Below are positions 17,931 to 26,002 of a stretch of 64,000 nt of DNA, one piece after another. Position 1 is the first letter of the stretch. Each line of letters opens with the position of its first letter. The notes beneath the pieces are model-generated. The model saw only the letters and a program-made list of their open reading frames with translations, was not told where the DNA came from and did no database searches. The stretch covers positions 434,001 through 498,000 of the forward strand of contig NZ_JBHUOZ010000001.1 in assembly GCF_042686025.1 (NCBI RefSeq). Reading direction: 5' to 3'. Source of the DNA: Terrimonas rubra. Lineage in GTDB: Bacteria > Bacteroidota > Bacteroidia > Chitinophagales > Chitinophagaceae. The position numbers and the translations under genes were made by a program.

Positions 17931-17999
17931 AACCGGCTGCAGTAATCCTTATCATCGTTCGTTGCGTCGCACACTTGTGCTGCATGAACAATGATCGGC
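17931..17999 (+). repeat. Element A, copy A1
   Basis: One of five related intergenic copies: ACCGGCTGYAGT at the start, a TATCATCGTTC block, a TTGCGWCGC core, and a GATC-containing end. In this copy ATCATCGTTC pairs with GAACAATGAT (one mismatch) around the GCACA/TGTGC hairpin. Confidence 0.7.
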
Positions 18000-18108
18000 A
18001 TCTGGCAAGCGTTCGCAATTGAATTATTAATTCCTAATTTTAAATTACTAATTAATACCTCCTTAACTACCTGCTATTTTTTAAAAGTAAACATTACGAA
18101 TACAAAAA

Positions 18109-19185
18109 ATGTCCATTCATTTTCATCCGTTAAAAGTTAAAGAGTTACGCAAAGAAACCCCGGAATGTGTAACCATTGTTTTTGAAGTACCTGAACAATT
18201 AGTAACCGATTTTAAGTTTATACAAGGGCAAAACCTCACTATAAAAAAAACCATTAACGGGCAGGAGCTGCGCCGTACCTATTCCTTATGCACCAGTCCG
18301 CTGGACAATGAATGGCGTGTAGCTGTTAAACAAATTGAGGGTGGCCTGTTCTCACAATACGCCAATAACGACTTACAGGTGGGTGATGTACTGGAAGTGC
18401 TGTCTCCCGCCGGTAAATTTTATACTGAACTCAGCAACAGTCAAAAAAAGAAATACCTGGCCATTTGTGCGGGCAGTGGTATTACCCCCATACTTTCTAT
18501 TATTAAAACAACCTTACAGGTAGAGCCCGAAAGCCATTTTACCCTGGTATATGGTAACCGTACCCGTAACTCCATCATGTTTTTTGACGAGCTGGAGGCA
18601 CTGAAGAACAAATACATCAACCGTCTAAGTATTATACATGTACTAAGCCGTGAAACGGTGGACACCCCCATTCACAATGGCCGTATTGATACCGAAAAAA
18701 TGGAAGCGCTGAACCGCCTGGTAAACTATGCGGGGATGGATGAAATTTTCCTTTGCGGCCCTGAAGGCCTGACCTTTGGTGCTAAAAGCTACCTGGAAGG
18801 CCAGGGTATCGATCACCATAAAATACATTTAGAATTATTTACCACCCCTGTTTCCAACAAATCGGGCGAGGATAAAAAAGTAGTGGTCGCGCCGGTAAAC
18901 AGCAATGCCAGCCTGGTGACCATTAAACTGGATGGCCGTAGTTTTGATTTTGAACTGCCTTACGACGAAACTATTTTAGATGCCGCCCTGGATAAGGGAC
19001 TTGACCTGCCTTATGGCTGTCGCGGTGGCGTATGCTGCTCCTGTAAAGCCCTGGTGAGAGAAGGAGAAGTGAATATGGATGAGAACTGGGGCCTGGAAGA
19101 TGATGATGTAGAAAAAGGCTTTGTGCTTACCTGCCAGAGCTACCCCACCACACCACGTGTAGTGGTTGATTTTGATGTTAAATAA
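18109..19185 (+). CDS. paaE: PaaE-like FAD/2Fe-2S oxidoreductase (phenylacetyl-CoA epoxidase reductase type)
   Basis: A 358-residue electron-transfer flavoprotein with three domains: an FAD-binding barrel with RRTYS at 55-59, an NAD(P)H-binding domain with GSGITPILSII near 122-132 and the CGP motif at 216-218, and a C-terminal plant-type ferredoxin domain with Cys304, Cys309, Cys312 and Cys342 as cluster ligands. The order matches PaaE, which passes electrons from NADPH to the phenylacetyl-CoA epoxidase. No paaABCD genes follow, so it is an orphan here and could serve another oxygenase. Confidence 0.85.
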   Translation: MSIHFHPLKVKELRKETPECVTIVFEVPEQLVTDFKFIQGQNLTIKKTINGQELRRTYSLCTSPLDNEWRVAVKQIEGGLFSQYANNDLQVGDVLEVLSPAGKFYTELSNSQKKKYLAICAGSGITPILSIIKTTLQVEPESHFTLVYGNRTRNSIMFFDELEALKNKYINRLSIIHVLSRETVDTPIHNGRIDTEKMEALNRLVNYAGMDEIFLCGPEGLTFGAKSYLEGQGIDHHKIHLELFTTPVSNKSGEDKKVVVAPVNSNASLVTIKLDGRSFDFELPYDETILDAALDKGLDLPYGCRGGVCCSCKALVREGEVNMDENWGLEDDDVEKGFVLTCQSYPTTPRVVVDFDVK

Positions 19186-19208
19186 TTACTGACACAACCA
19201 CACTGCAT

Positions 19209-19559
19209 GTGAAACAGGTTGACGATTTTTTTAATGATTTAACCGAGCCTAATAAAAGCTTTTTGTTAGCATTAAAACATATTGTTCAGCAACATATTCC
19301 GCAATTACAATTAAGCATTAAATACGGCCTGCCATTTTTTACTATAAATGGCAGGCTTTTTTGTTATTTCTGGACCCATAAAAAGTTCAACCACCAGCCC
19401 TATATCAGCTTTATGGATGGCCATCGTATGCAGCACCCGGCCTTACTGCAGGAAAAAAGGGTCCGTGCAAAAATATTCTTAATGGATCCGCTGGCTGATA
19501 TTCCCCTTACCACTGTAAAACAACTTTTAAATGAGGCCATTGCCTTTTATAAACTGTAG
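19209..19559 (+). CDS. DUF1801 (YdhG-like) protein
   Basis: A 116-residue cytoplasmic protein with the DUF1801 pattern: KSFLLALKHIVQQHIPQL, then IKYGLPFFTINGRLFCYFW and a C-terminal helix LNEAIAFYKL. It starts with GTG 23 bp after the paaE-like gene; the overlapping ATG at 19207 is in another frame. The fold is related to YdhG, but no biochemical role is established. Probably co-transcribed with the upstream reductase. Confidence 0.8.
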   Translation: MKQVDDFFNDLTEPNKSFLLALKHIVQQHIPQLQLSIKYGLPFFTINGRLFCYFWTHKKFNHQPYISFMDGHRMQHPALLQEKRVRAKIFLMDPLADIPLTTVKQLLNEAIAFYKL

Positions 19560-19674
19560 TGGTTTTTCATCACAGGACTATACCTTTCCCTATAAACGCA
19601 TAAACATTTTTACGCAATTGTTTATTTTCTCGTTTTCTTTGCTCAAATTGCTATAAAGTAAACCAGCACAAGAA

Positions 19675-21288
19675 ATGCACCACGCACTTATTATTGTGTT
19701 AACGTTGTTGTTTTCATCGTTAATGCTGGCCGTATTGGCACAAAAAATCAAAATAGCCTACCCTATTTTCCTGGTGGTGGCCGGTCTTATCATCAGTTTT
19801 ATCCCCGGTCTACCCAAGGTACATTTAAACCCCGAGCTTATTTTTTTAGTGTTTTTACCGCCGCTTTTATATGAAGCGGCCTGGTACACTTCCTGGAACG
19901 ATTTCTGGAAATGGCGTCGTGTCATCTCCATGCTGGCTTTTGGTTTAGTATTGATCACATCACTGGTAGTGGCTTTTGTTTCACAGGCGCTTATTCCCGG
20001 CTTTACCCTGGCCATGGGCTTTTTATTAGGCGGTATTATTTCCCCGCCCGATGCGGTGGCAGCCAATACGGTTTTAAAAAACCTGAAAGTGCCCAAAGCT
20101 ATCTCTACTATCCTGGAAGGTGAAAGCTTAATTAACGACGCTTCTTCACTCATCGTTTTCCGTTTTGCCCTGGCTGCCGTGGTTACCGGCAGTTTTTCGG
20201 TGGGCGAAGCCGTAGGTGATTTTTTTATTGTAGCAGGTATGGGTATTGTTACTGGTGTAATTATAGCCATCGCCATTTTTAGACTGCACCGTATGCTACC
20301 CAGCATACCGGCCGTTGATGCCACTTTAACCGTAATGACCCCCTACATCATGTACCTGGTGGCGGAGGAGTTTCATTTTTCCGGTGTACTGGCTGTTGTA
20401 AGCGGTGGGTTATTTATCTCCTATCGCTCACATAAAATATTTGACAACGGCGCCACGCGTATGAATATGTTAGGCGTTTGGACCACCCTGGTTTTTGTAT
20501 TAAACGTGCTGGTGTTTATTTTAATAGGACTGGAATTACCCGATATTATTTCAGGCCTGGGCGAATATGCCATTATTGATGCTATACAATATGGTCTTAT
20601 TATCAGTGCAGTTGTCATTGCCATACGTATATTATGGATATTACCGGTGGCTTATATACCCAAATGGCTGGGACAAAAGAACCGGATGGATAATGTTAAC
20701 CCTACTTGGAAAGGCCCCTTGTTAGTGGGTTGGGCCGGCATGCGGGGCGTAGTATCGCTGGCAACAGCCCTATCTATTCCTTTATTAATGGATAGCGGCG
20801 AGGCCTTCCCCCACCGTAACCTTATTTTACTGATCACCTTTATTGTCATTTTTGTTACCCTGGTATTCCAGGGTATTACCCTGCCCTTCCTGGTAAAATG
20901 GTTAAACATCAAAGACTTTGAAAAAACCGGTAAAGAAGGCGAAGAATATGCCGGCATTCAGCTGCGCTTAAAACAGGCTACTTTAAAAAAGCTGGAAGAA
21001 AAATACAGCAGGGACGAAGCCTATGTTACTATTGCCCAGCAACTGATGCAGGATGTAAACAATGATATTTCCCGCCTGGAACAACAGTTAGAGGAACTGA
21101 ATTATGATGAGATTGCCCCGGAAGAGCAACAAAAACTGCAGGCCATTATGCATGATATTATCCTGGTAAAAAGGGATGAATTATACAAGCTGCGGAAAGA
21201 AAAACATTTCAGCGACGAGGAAATACGCCGGCAGGAGTATTTATTGGACCTGGAAGAACTGACCACTAACCATTTAAAAACACATTAG
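19675..21288 (+). CDS. Na+/H+ antiporter, CPA1 (NhaP-like)
   Basis: An inner-membrane cation/proton exchanger of 537 residues. About 12 hydrophobic segments fill residues 1-420, with LGGIISPPDAVAANTVLKNL near residue 117 and EGESLINDASSLIVFRFAL near 145; the Asp in the ND pair is the expected transport residue. A hydrophilic, Glu/Lys-rich, probably coiled-coil cytoplasmic tail follows (about 425-537). The stop codon is 1 bp from the bestrophin start, so the two are translationally coupled. Confidence 0.92.
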   Translation: MHHALIIVLTLLFSSLMLAVLAQKIKIAYPIFLVVAGLIISFIPGLPKVHLNPELIFLVFLPPLLYEAAWYTSWNDFWKWRRVISMLAFGLVLITSLVVAFVSQALIPGFTLAMGFLLGGIISPPDAVAANTVLKNLKVPKAISTILEGESLINDASSLIVFRFALAAVVTGSFSVGEAVGDFFIVAGMGIVTGVIIAIAIFRLHRMLPSIPAVDATLTVMTPYIMYLVAEEFHFSGVLAVVSGGLFISYRSHKIFDNGATRMNMLGVWTTLVFVLNVLVFILIGLELPDIISGLGEYAIIDAIQYGLIISAVVIAIRILWILPVAYIPKWLGQKNRMDNVNPTWKGPLLVGWAGMRGVVSLATALSIPLLMDSGEAFPHRNLILLITFIVIFVTLVFQGITLPFLVKWLNIKDFEKTGKEGEEYAGIQLRLKQATLKKLEEKYSRDEAYVTIAQQLMQDVNNDISRLEQQLEELNYDEIAPEEQQKLQAIMHDIILVKRDELYKLRKEKHFSDEEIRRQEYLLDLEELTTNHLKTH

Positions 21289-21289
21289 T

Positions 21290-22294
21290 ATGAACACAGG
21301 TGCCCGTTACAGCCTTAAACATTTTATATTATGGACCAGGCATAAAATATACTGGTTAGCCGTTATGGCCACTATACCGGTACTGTTATACGAGTTTGCC
21401 AACTGGCACTGGATAGCTATACCATGGGTAACCATTGCTTTCATTGGTACCGCAGCCGCCTTTATTGCCGGCTTTAAAAACACCCAATCCTATAACCGTA
21501 CCTGGGAGGCCCGCACCATCTGGGGCGGCATTGTAAACAGCAGCAGGGCCTGGGGCATGATGGTGAAGGATTTTGTGAGACATGATGATACTACGGAGGA
21601 AAAAAAACTGCACCGCGAACTGGTATACCGGCATATAGCCTGGTTAACGGCTTTACGTTTCCAGTTAAGAGAAAGCCGGAGCTGGGAAAATGTAAAGACC
21701 AAAAAGTATAACCGCGAATACCTGGCTTATTATACGGTGGATGAATGGGTGAGCCAACTGGACAAATCAATGGAACCCCTGTTATCCGCCGGTGAACTCG
21801 CCTATATTATGAGCAAAAAGAACAGGGCCACACAGCTGATCGCCTTACAATCAAAACAATTACGCACCTTAAATGAAAACGGCCAGCTGGATACATTGCG
21901 TTATGTGGAAATGGAAAACCTGTTAAAGGAAATGTATGATCACCAGGGCCGCAGCGAAAGAATAAAAAACTATCCCTACCCCAGGCAATTCGCCAGTATT
22001 AATATTTTCTTTATTTTATTATTGGTAATTTTGTTGCCCTTTGGCTTGTTAAACGAATTTGCTAAACTGGGCCAATACGGAGTATGGTTAACCGTGCCGT
22101 TTACCGTAATAGTAGGTTGGGTTTTTACCTCCCTGGAGCAGGTGGGCGAAAGCACCGAAAATCCTTTTGAAGGCAGCGCTAACGATATACCCATTACTTC
22201 CATGAGCCGGACCATCGAGATAGACCTGAGGGAAATGTTGGATGAGGAAAATATACCGGCGCCCATTGTGGCCTCCAACAATATTTTAATGTAA
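21290..22294 (+). CDS. Bestrophin-family (UPF0187) anion channel
   Basis: A 334-residue membrane protein with four helices in pairs near 25-65 and 230-275. It has the bestrophin pattern SYNRTWEARTIWGGIVNSSR at about 65-84 and the C-terminal segment FTSLEQVGESTENPFEGSANDIP near 280-302. Bacterial bestrophins form pentameric anion- or cation-selective channels. The start codon is immediately after the antiporter stop, so both genes probably adjust ion balance together. Confidence 0.9.
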   Translation: MNTGARYSLKHFILWTRHKIYWLAVMATIPVLLYEFANWHWIAIPWVTIAFIGTAAAFIAGFKNTQSYNRTWEARTIWGGIVNSSRAWGMMVKDFVRHDDTTEEKKLHRELVYRHIAWLTALRFQLRESRSWENVKTKKYNREYLAYYTVDEWVSQLDKSMEPLLSAGELAYIMSKKNRATQLIALQSKQLRTLNENGQLDTLRYVEMENLLKEMYDHQGRSERIKNYPYPRQFASINIFFILLLVILLPFGLLNEFAKLGQYGVWLTVPFTVIVGWVFTSLEQVGESTENPFEGSANDIPITSMSRTIEIDLREMLDEENIPAPIVASNNILM

Positions 22295-22348
22295 ACCAAA
22301 AGGGTATGGCTTTTGCTCTGTGAGCAAGTACCCCTGTAAAAATTAATA

Positions 22349-23377
22349 TTGTACATACACGAACATATTTGTATTTCGCCGCAGCCTGGTTTTGATGACC
22401 TGTTATCGGGCAACCTGCAGCCAAGCGTTAATAATCAACTACACGCCATTGAGCCGGCATATACCGGTATTCCACCGGGTCTTTTACGCCGTATGGGTAA
22501 AGCCGTACGCATGGGTATCGGTGCTGCGCTGCCTATTATACAAAAACATCCGCAGCTGGCCGGTATTATACTGGGTACAGCCAATGGCGGTATGGAAGAT
22601 TGTATTAAATTCCTGAACCAGATCATAGATTATGAAGAGGGTATACTGGCCCCAGGCAATTTTGTACAAAGCACACCCAATGCCATTGCCGGCCATTTAG
22701 GCCTGATGAGCCGGAACAGGTGTTACAATATTACCCATGTACACCGCGGTCTGGCTTTTGAAAATGCCCTGCTGGATGCTTTGTTATTATGTGGTGAAAA
22801 TGCTTCGGAGTCGTACCTACTCGGCGGGGTGGACGAAATTTCGGATTATAATTTCAATATTGATTTCCTGGCTGGCTGGTACAAAAAAGAAACCGTAGCC
22901 AATACCGCGTTATATGAAAGCCGCACACCCGGCAGTATAGCCGGCGAGGGCACGGCCATGTTCCTGGTAAACCAGCAGCCTGCAAATGCGCTGGGCCGTA
23001 TAAAGGCGGTGAACATGTTGCACAGCAGCAGCAATACTGCCGTTACTGATTTTATAGTCGGTTTTCTTAACACCAATGCTATTCAACCCGATCTGATTAT
23101 TACCGGCGAGAACGGTGACAGCCGTTTGCTCCCCTTTTACCATACTGCCCGCAACCTGATGCCTCCCGGCACCCCCGTTGCCCGCTTTAAACATTTAAGC
23201 GGAGAATATCCCAGCGCCTCCGCCTTCGGGCTTTGGCTGGCCATAGAGTTGCTTAATCACCCTGCTCCTTCACACTTGCTCACAGCCCCTGTAACCCAAA
23301 AGGGTTACGAAAATATTATTCTTTACAATTGTTATAAAGGAGAGCAGCATAGTATTATCTGGATTTCAAAAAAATGA
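22349..23377 (+). CDS. Beta-ketoacyl-synthase-like protein lacking catalytic residues
   Basis: A 342-residue thiolase-fold protein of the short ketoacyl-synthase type (N-terminal domain like Ketoacyl-synt_2). Recognisable are LAGIILGTANGGMEDC near residue 70, NAIAGHLGL near 111 and the GH-loop-like KHLSGEYPSASAFGL. The usual active-site CxxG is VHRG (131-134), and the Gly-His of the second loop is Gly-Glu, so condensation is unlikely. It may act as a chain-length-factor-like or binding partner. The start is probably TTG 22349, because the YIHxxxxISPQ opening is family-like and the first ATG would remove 48 residues. Confidence 0.7.
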   Translation: MYIHEHICISPQPGFDDLLSGNLQPSVNNQLHAIEPAYTGIPPGLLRRMGKAVRMGIGAALPIIQKHPQLAGIILGTANGGMEDCIKFLNQIIDYEEGILAPGNFVQSTPNAIAGHLGLMSRNRCYNITHVHRGLAFENALLDALLLCGENASESYLLGGVDEISDYNFNIDFLAGWYKKETVANTALYESRTPGSIAGEGTAMFLVNQQPANALGRIKAVNMLHSSSNTAVTDFIVGFLNTNAIQPDLIITGENGDSRLLPFYHTARNLMPPGTPVARFKHLSGEYPSASAFGLWLAIELLNHPAPSHLLTAPVTQKGYENIILYNCYKGEQHSIIWISKK

Positions 23378-23431
23378 TTACTTTTCATAAAAATTAAAGT
23401 CACCCAAAAATTAAACCTTAAAAACTAAACC

Positions 23432-24016
23432 ATGAAACTAGTAAAGTCACTGGGATTGCTGCTCCTGTCCGGAGCTTTTGCTTTCACTGCCAACGCTCAA
23501 AAAATTAAAGTAACAGAGGGGAGTCTCGATGCAGTAAAAGGCGTTACAGAATACAAACTTGAATTCACCTATAACGATCTTGCTGTAGGCAAGTTTAAAG
23601 ATGAGGCAGAATATATTGCCAAGAAAAAAGAAGAGTATAATAAAAAAGAAGCCGGTAAAGGTGATAAATGGGCTGAATCATGGATTTCAGACAGGGAAGG
23701 AAGATTTGAGCCAAAATTCACCGAACTTTTCACTGAGTACAGCAAGGCTACTGTTTCTGACAAAGCCAAATACACTTTGATCTTTCACACAACTTTTATT
23801 GAGCCGGGGTTTAACATTGGTGTTATGCGTAAAAATGCCGAGATCAACGGGGAAGTAACCATCGTTGAAACAGCAAATCCCGGCAAAGTATTGGCCAAGT
23901 TAACTATTACCAAATCGCCTGGCGCACAATTCGGTGGTTATGATTTTGATACCGGTGTACGTATTGCCGAAGCTTACGCTAAAGCAGGGAAAGAGATTGG
24001 TAAAAAAGTAAAATAA
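23432..24016 (+). CDS. Secreted protein of unknown function
   Basis: A 194-residue protein with signal peptide MKLVKSLGLLLLSGAFAF ending near ANAQ. The mature part is Lys/Glu-rich at about 50-80, then beta-rich (YTLIFHTTFIEPGFNIGV, NGEVTIVETANPGKVLAKL), and ends in a basic helix. I recognise no domain. Such small exported proteins are common in Chitinophagaceae. It has its own strong terminator. Confidence 0.65.
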   Translation: MKLVKSLGLLLLSGAFAFTANAQKIKVTEGSLDAVKGVTEYKLEFTYNDLAVGKFKDEAEYIAKKKEEYNKKEAGKGDKWAESWISDREGRFEPKFTELFTEYSKATVSDKAKYTLIFHTTFIEPGFNIGVMRKNAEINGEVTIVETANPGKVLAKLTITKSPGAQFGGYDFDTGVRIAEAYAKAGKEIGKKVK

Positions 24017-24035
24017 ACCCCTCAGATGTATTTTT

Positions 24036-24062
24036 AAAAAGAGAGCAAACAGCTCTCTTTTT
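24036..24062 (+). terminator. Terminator of the secreted protein gene
   Basis: The 11-bp stem AAAAAGAGAGC/GCTCTCTTTTT with loop AAACA continues into T7, 19 bp after the stop codon. Confidence 0.9.
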
Positions 24063-24078
24063 TTATTCCTGCGGCCCA

Positions 24079-24147
24079 GCCCTCAGGGATATACAGCTGA
24101 ACGGAGCGTCGCAACCGCAGCCCCATCAGGGAACTACAGCCGGTGCC
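24079..24147 (-). repeat. Element A, copy A2
   Basis: On the minus strand it shows ACCGGCTGTAGT, GGTTGCGACGCTCCGTT and a CCTGAGGGC end. It lies between the convergent secreted-protein and atpA genes and is opposite in orientation to copy A3 on the other side of atpA. Confidence 0.7.
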
Positions 24148-24148
24148 A

Positions 24149-24180
24149 TAAAAAAAGTCCCCGCAATAAGCAGGGACTTT
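24149..24180 (-). terminator. Terminator of atpA
   Basis: AAAGTCCC pairs with GGGACTTT across an 11-nt loop and is followed on minus by A/T-rich U-run sequence, 19 bp after the atpA stop. Confidence 0.85.
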
Positions 24181-24199
24181 GTATACAATAAGCTTGTGA

Positions 24200-25777
24200 T
24201 TATTTGTACTGGGGGATGATGCTTTTAGCCAGGTCAACCATTTTCTTAAGACCAGCTTCAGGCAGATCACCTTTTTTAAATTGCGCTAATACATCAGGCA
24301 GTTGATTTTCCATTTCCATTAAGAAATGCTCTTCAAACTGTTTTACTTTACTTACCGCAACTTCTTTAATTAAACCATTTGTACCCAGGTAAATAACAGC
24401 CACCTGTTTTTCTACGCTGAATGGTGAGTATTGTGGTTGTTTTAATAATTCCACGTTACGGGCACCTTTATCAATTACGTTTTTAGTAGCCGCATCCAGG
24501 TCACCACCAAATTTAGAGAAAGCCTCTAACTCGCGGTATAAAGCCTGGTCAAGTTTTAAGGTACCAGCTACTTTCTTCATCGATTTGATCTGTGCATTAC
24601 CACCCACACGGCTTACAGAGATACCTACGTTGATCGCAGGACGGATACCTGATAAGAATAAGTTAGACTCCAGGAAGATCTGTCCGTCGGTAATAGAGAT
24701 TACGTTGGTAGGAATGTATGCAGATACGTCACCCGCCTGTGTTTCAATAATTGGTAAGGCTGTTAAAGAACCACCACCTTTTACCAGGTGTTTGATAGAC
24801 TCTGGTAAGTCGTTCATGTTCTTAACAATCTCGTCATTGTTGATCACTTTAGCGGCACGCTCCAGTAAACGGCTGTGTAAGTAGAATACGTCACCAGGGT
24901 AAGCTTCACGGCCCGGAGGACGTTTTAATAATAATGACACCTCACGGTAAGCCACGGCTTGTTTGGAAAGGTCATCATAAATAATTAAAGCGGGACGGCC
25001 GGTATCACGGAAGAACTCACCGATGGCCGCACCGGCAAATGGTGCATAGAACTGTAAAGGAGCAGGGTCAGAAGCTGAAGCCGCTACAATAGTAGTGTAC
25101 TCCATAGCGCCATTGTCTTCCAGTGTTTTCATTACACCGGCAATGGTAGATGCTTTTTGTCCGATCGCTACATATATACAGTAAACAGGCTGACCTGCTT
25201 TGAAAAATTCTTTCTGGTTAATGATGGTATCTACCGCAATAGCCGTTTTACCGGTCTGGCGGTCACCAATGATCAGCTCACGCTGGCCGCGGCCGATAGG
25301 GATCATGGCATCAATCGCTTTGATACCGGTTTGTAACGGCTCTTTTACAGGCTCACGGAAAATTACACCGGGTGCTTTACGCTCCAGGGGCATTTCGTAA
25401 CGCTCACCGGTGATAGGGCCTTTACCATCAATAGGCTCACCCAATGTGTTTACCACACGACCCACCATACCTTCACCTACTTTAATAGAGGCGATCTGGT
25501 TGGTACGGCGCACTTGGGCACCTTCTTTTACACCTTTGCTCTCACCCATCAATACCACACCTACATTGTCTTCCTCAAGGTTCAAAGCAATGGCACGTAC
25601 ACCATTTTCAAACTCCACCAGCTCACCATAACTTACGTTGTTCAATCCATAAACACGGGCAATACCGTCACCTATCTGTAAAACGGTACCAACCTCTTCC
25701 AGGTCGGCATTGGCGTTAAAATTGCTCAATTGCTGGCGCAGTATGGCCGATATTTCATCTGGCTTTATTTCTGGCAT
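24200..25777 (-). CDS. atpA: ATP synthase F1 subunit alpha
   Basis: A 525-residue catalytic-core subunit of F1. The P-loop GDRQTGKTAIA, ALIIYDDLSKQAVAYR and the alpha signature SISRVGGNAQ (here SVSRVGGNAQ) are present. The start is ATG 25777 (MPEIKPDEISAILRQQ), since an upstream in-frame ATG at 25918 would translate the intergenic repeat A3. Unusually, it is not next to atpH: a metalloprotease gene and two terminators intervene. No atpG follows; the transcript ends at 24149-24180. Confidence 0.96.
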   Translation of the reverse strand: MPEIKPDEISAILRQQLSNFNANADLEEVGTVLQIGDGIARVYGLNNVSYGELVEFENGVRAIALNLEEDNVGVVLMGESKGVKEGAQVRRTNQIASIKVGEGMVGRVVNTLGEPIDGKGPITGERYEMPLERKAPGVIFREPVKEPLQTGIKAIDAMIPIGRGQRELIIGDRQTGKTAIAVDTIINQKEFFKAGQPVYCIYVAIGQKASTIAGVMKTLEDNGAMEYTTIVAASASDPAPLQFYAPFAGAAIGEFFRDTGRPALIIYDDLSKQAVAYREVSLLLKRPPGREAYPGDVFYLHSRLLERAAKVINNDEIVKNMNDLPESIKHLVKGGGSLTALPIIETQAGDVSAYIPTNVISITDGQIFLESNLFLSGIRPAINVGISVSRVGGNAQIKSMKKVAGTLKLDQALYRELEAFSKFGGDLDAATKNVIDKGARNVELLKQPQYSPFSVEKQVAVIYLGTNGLIKEVAVSKVKQFEEHFLMEMENQLPDVLAQFKKGDLPEAGLKKMVDLAKSIIPQYK

Positions 25778-25812
25778 ATAGTTAAAATTTAATTGATGTT
25801 TAATTTTTAGGA

Positions 25813-25882
25813 GACCGGCTGTAGTGCCCTGAGGAAACTGCAGTTGCGACGCTCCGTCCATCGTCCGGTAATGCTGTTCAGC
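25813..25882 (+). repeat. Element A, copy A3, in the atpA leader
   Basis: It shows ACCGGCTGTAGT, AGTTGCGACGCTCCGT and a GTTCAGC end. It sits 36 bp upstream of the atpA start codon, so it is probably in the 5' untranslated region or overlaps the promoter. Confidence 0.7.
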
Positions 25883-25944
25883 AAACCTCCAAAACCGACG
25901 TTGTTTTTTCGGGTGCAAAAGTAGTATATCGGTGACGGTAAAAC

Positions 25945-25974
25945 AAAAAAAGACCCCTAAATATCGGGGTCTTT
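25945..25974 (-). terminator. Terminator of the metalloprotease gene
   Basis: The perfect 9-bp stem AAAGACCCC/GGGGTCTTT is followed on minus by T7, 28 bp after the metalloprotease stop. Confidence 0.9.
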
Positions 25975-26002
25975 ATAACAAATTATTTTTTAGGGGCAGT
26001 AA

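Noticed and set aside
25778..25918. N-terminal extension of atpA from ATG 25918
   Set aside because: It would translate repeat element A3; homologous alpha subunits begin at MPEIKPDE.
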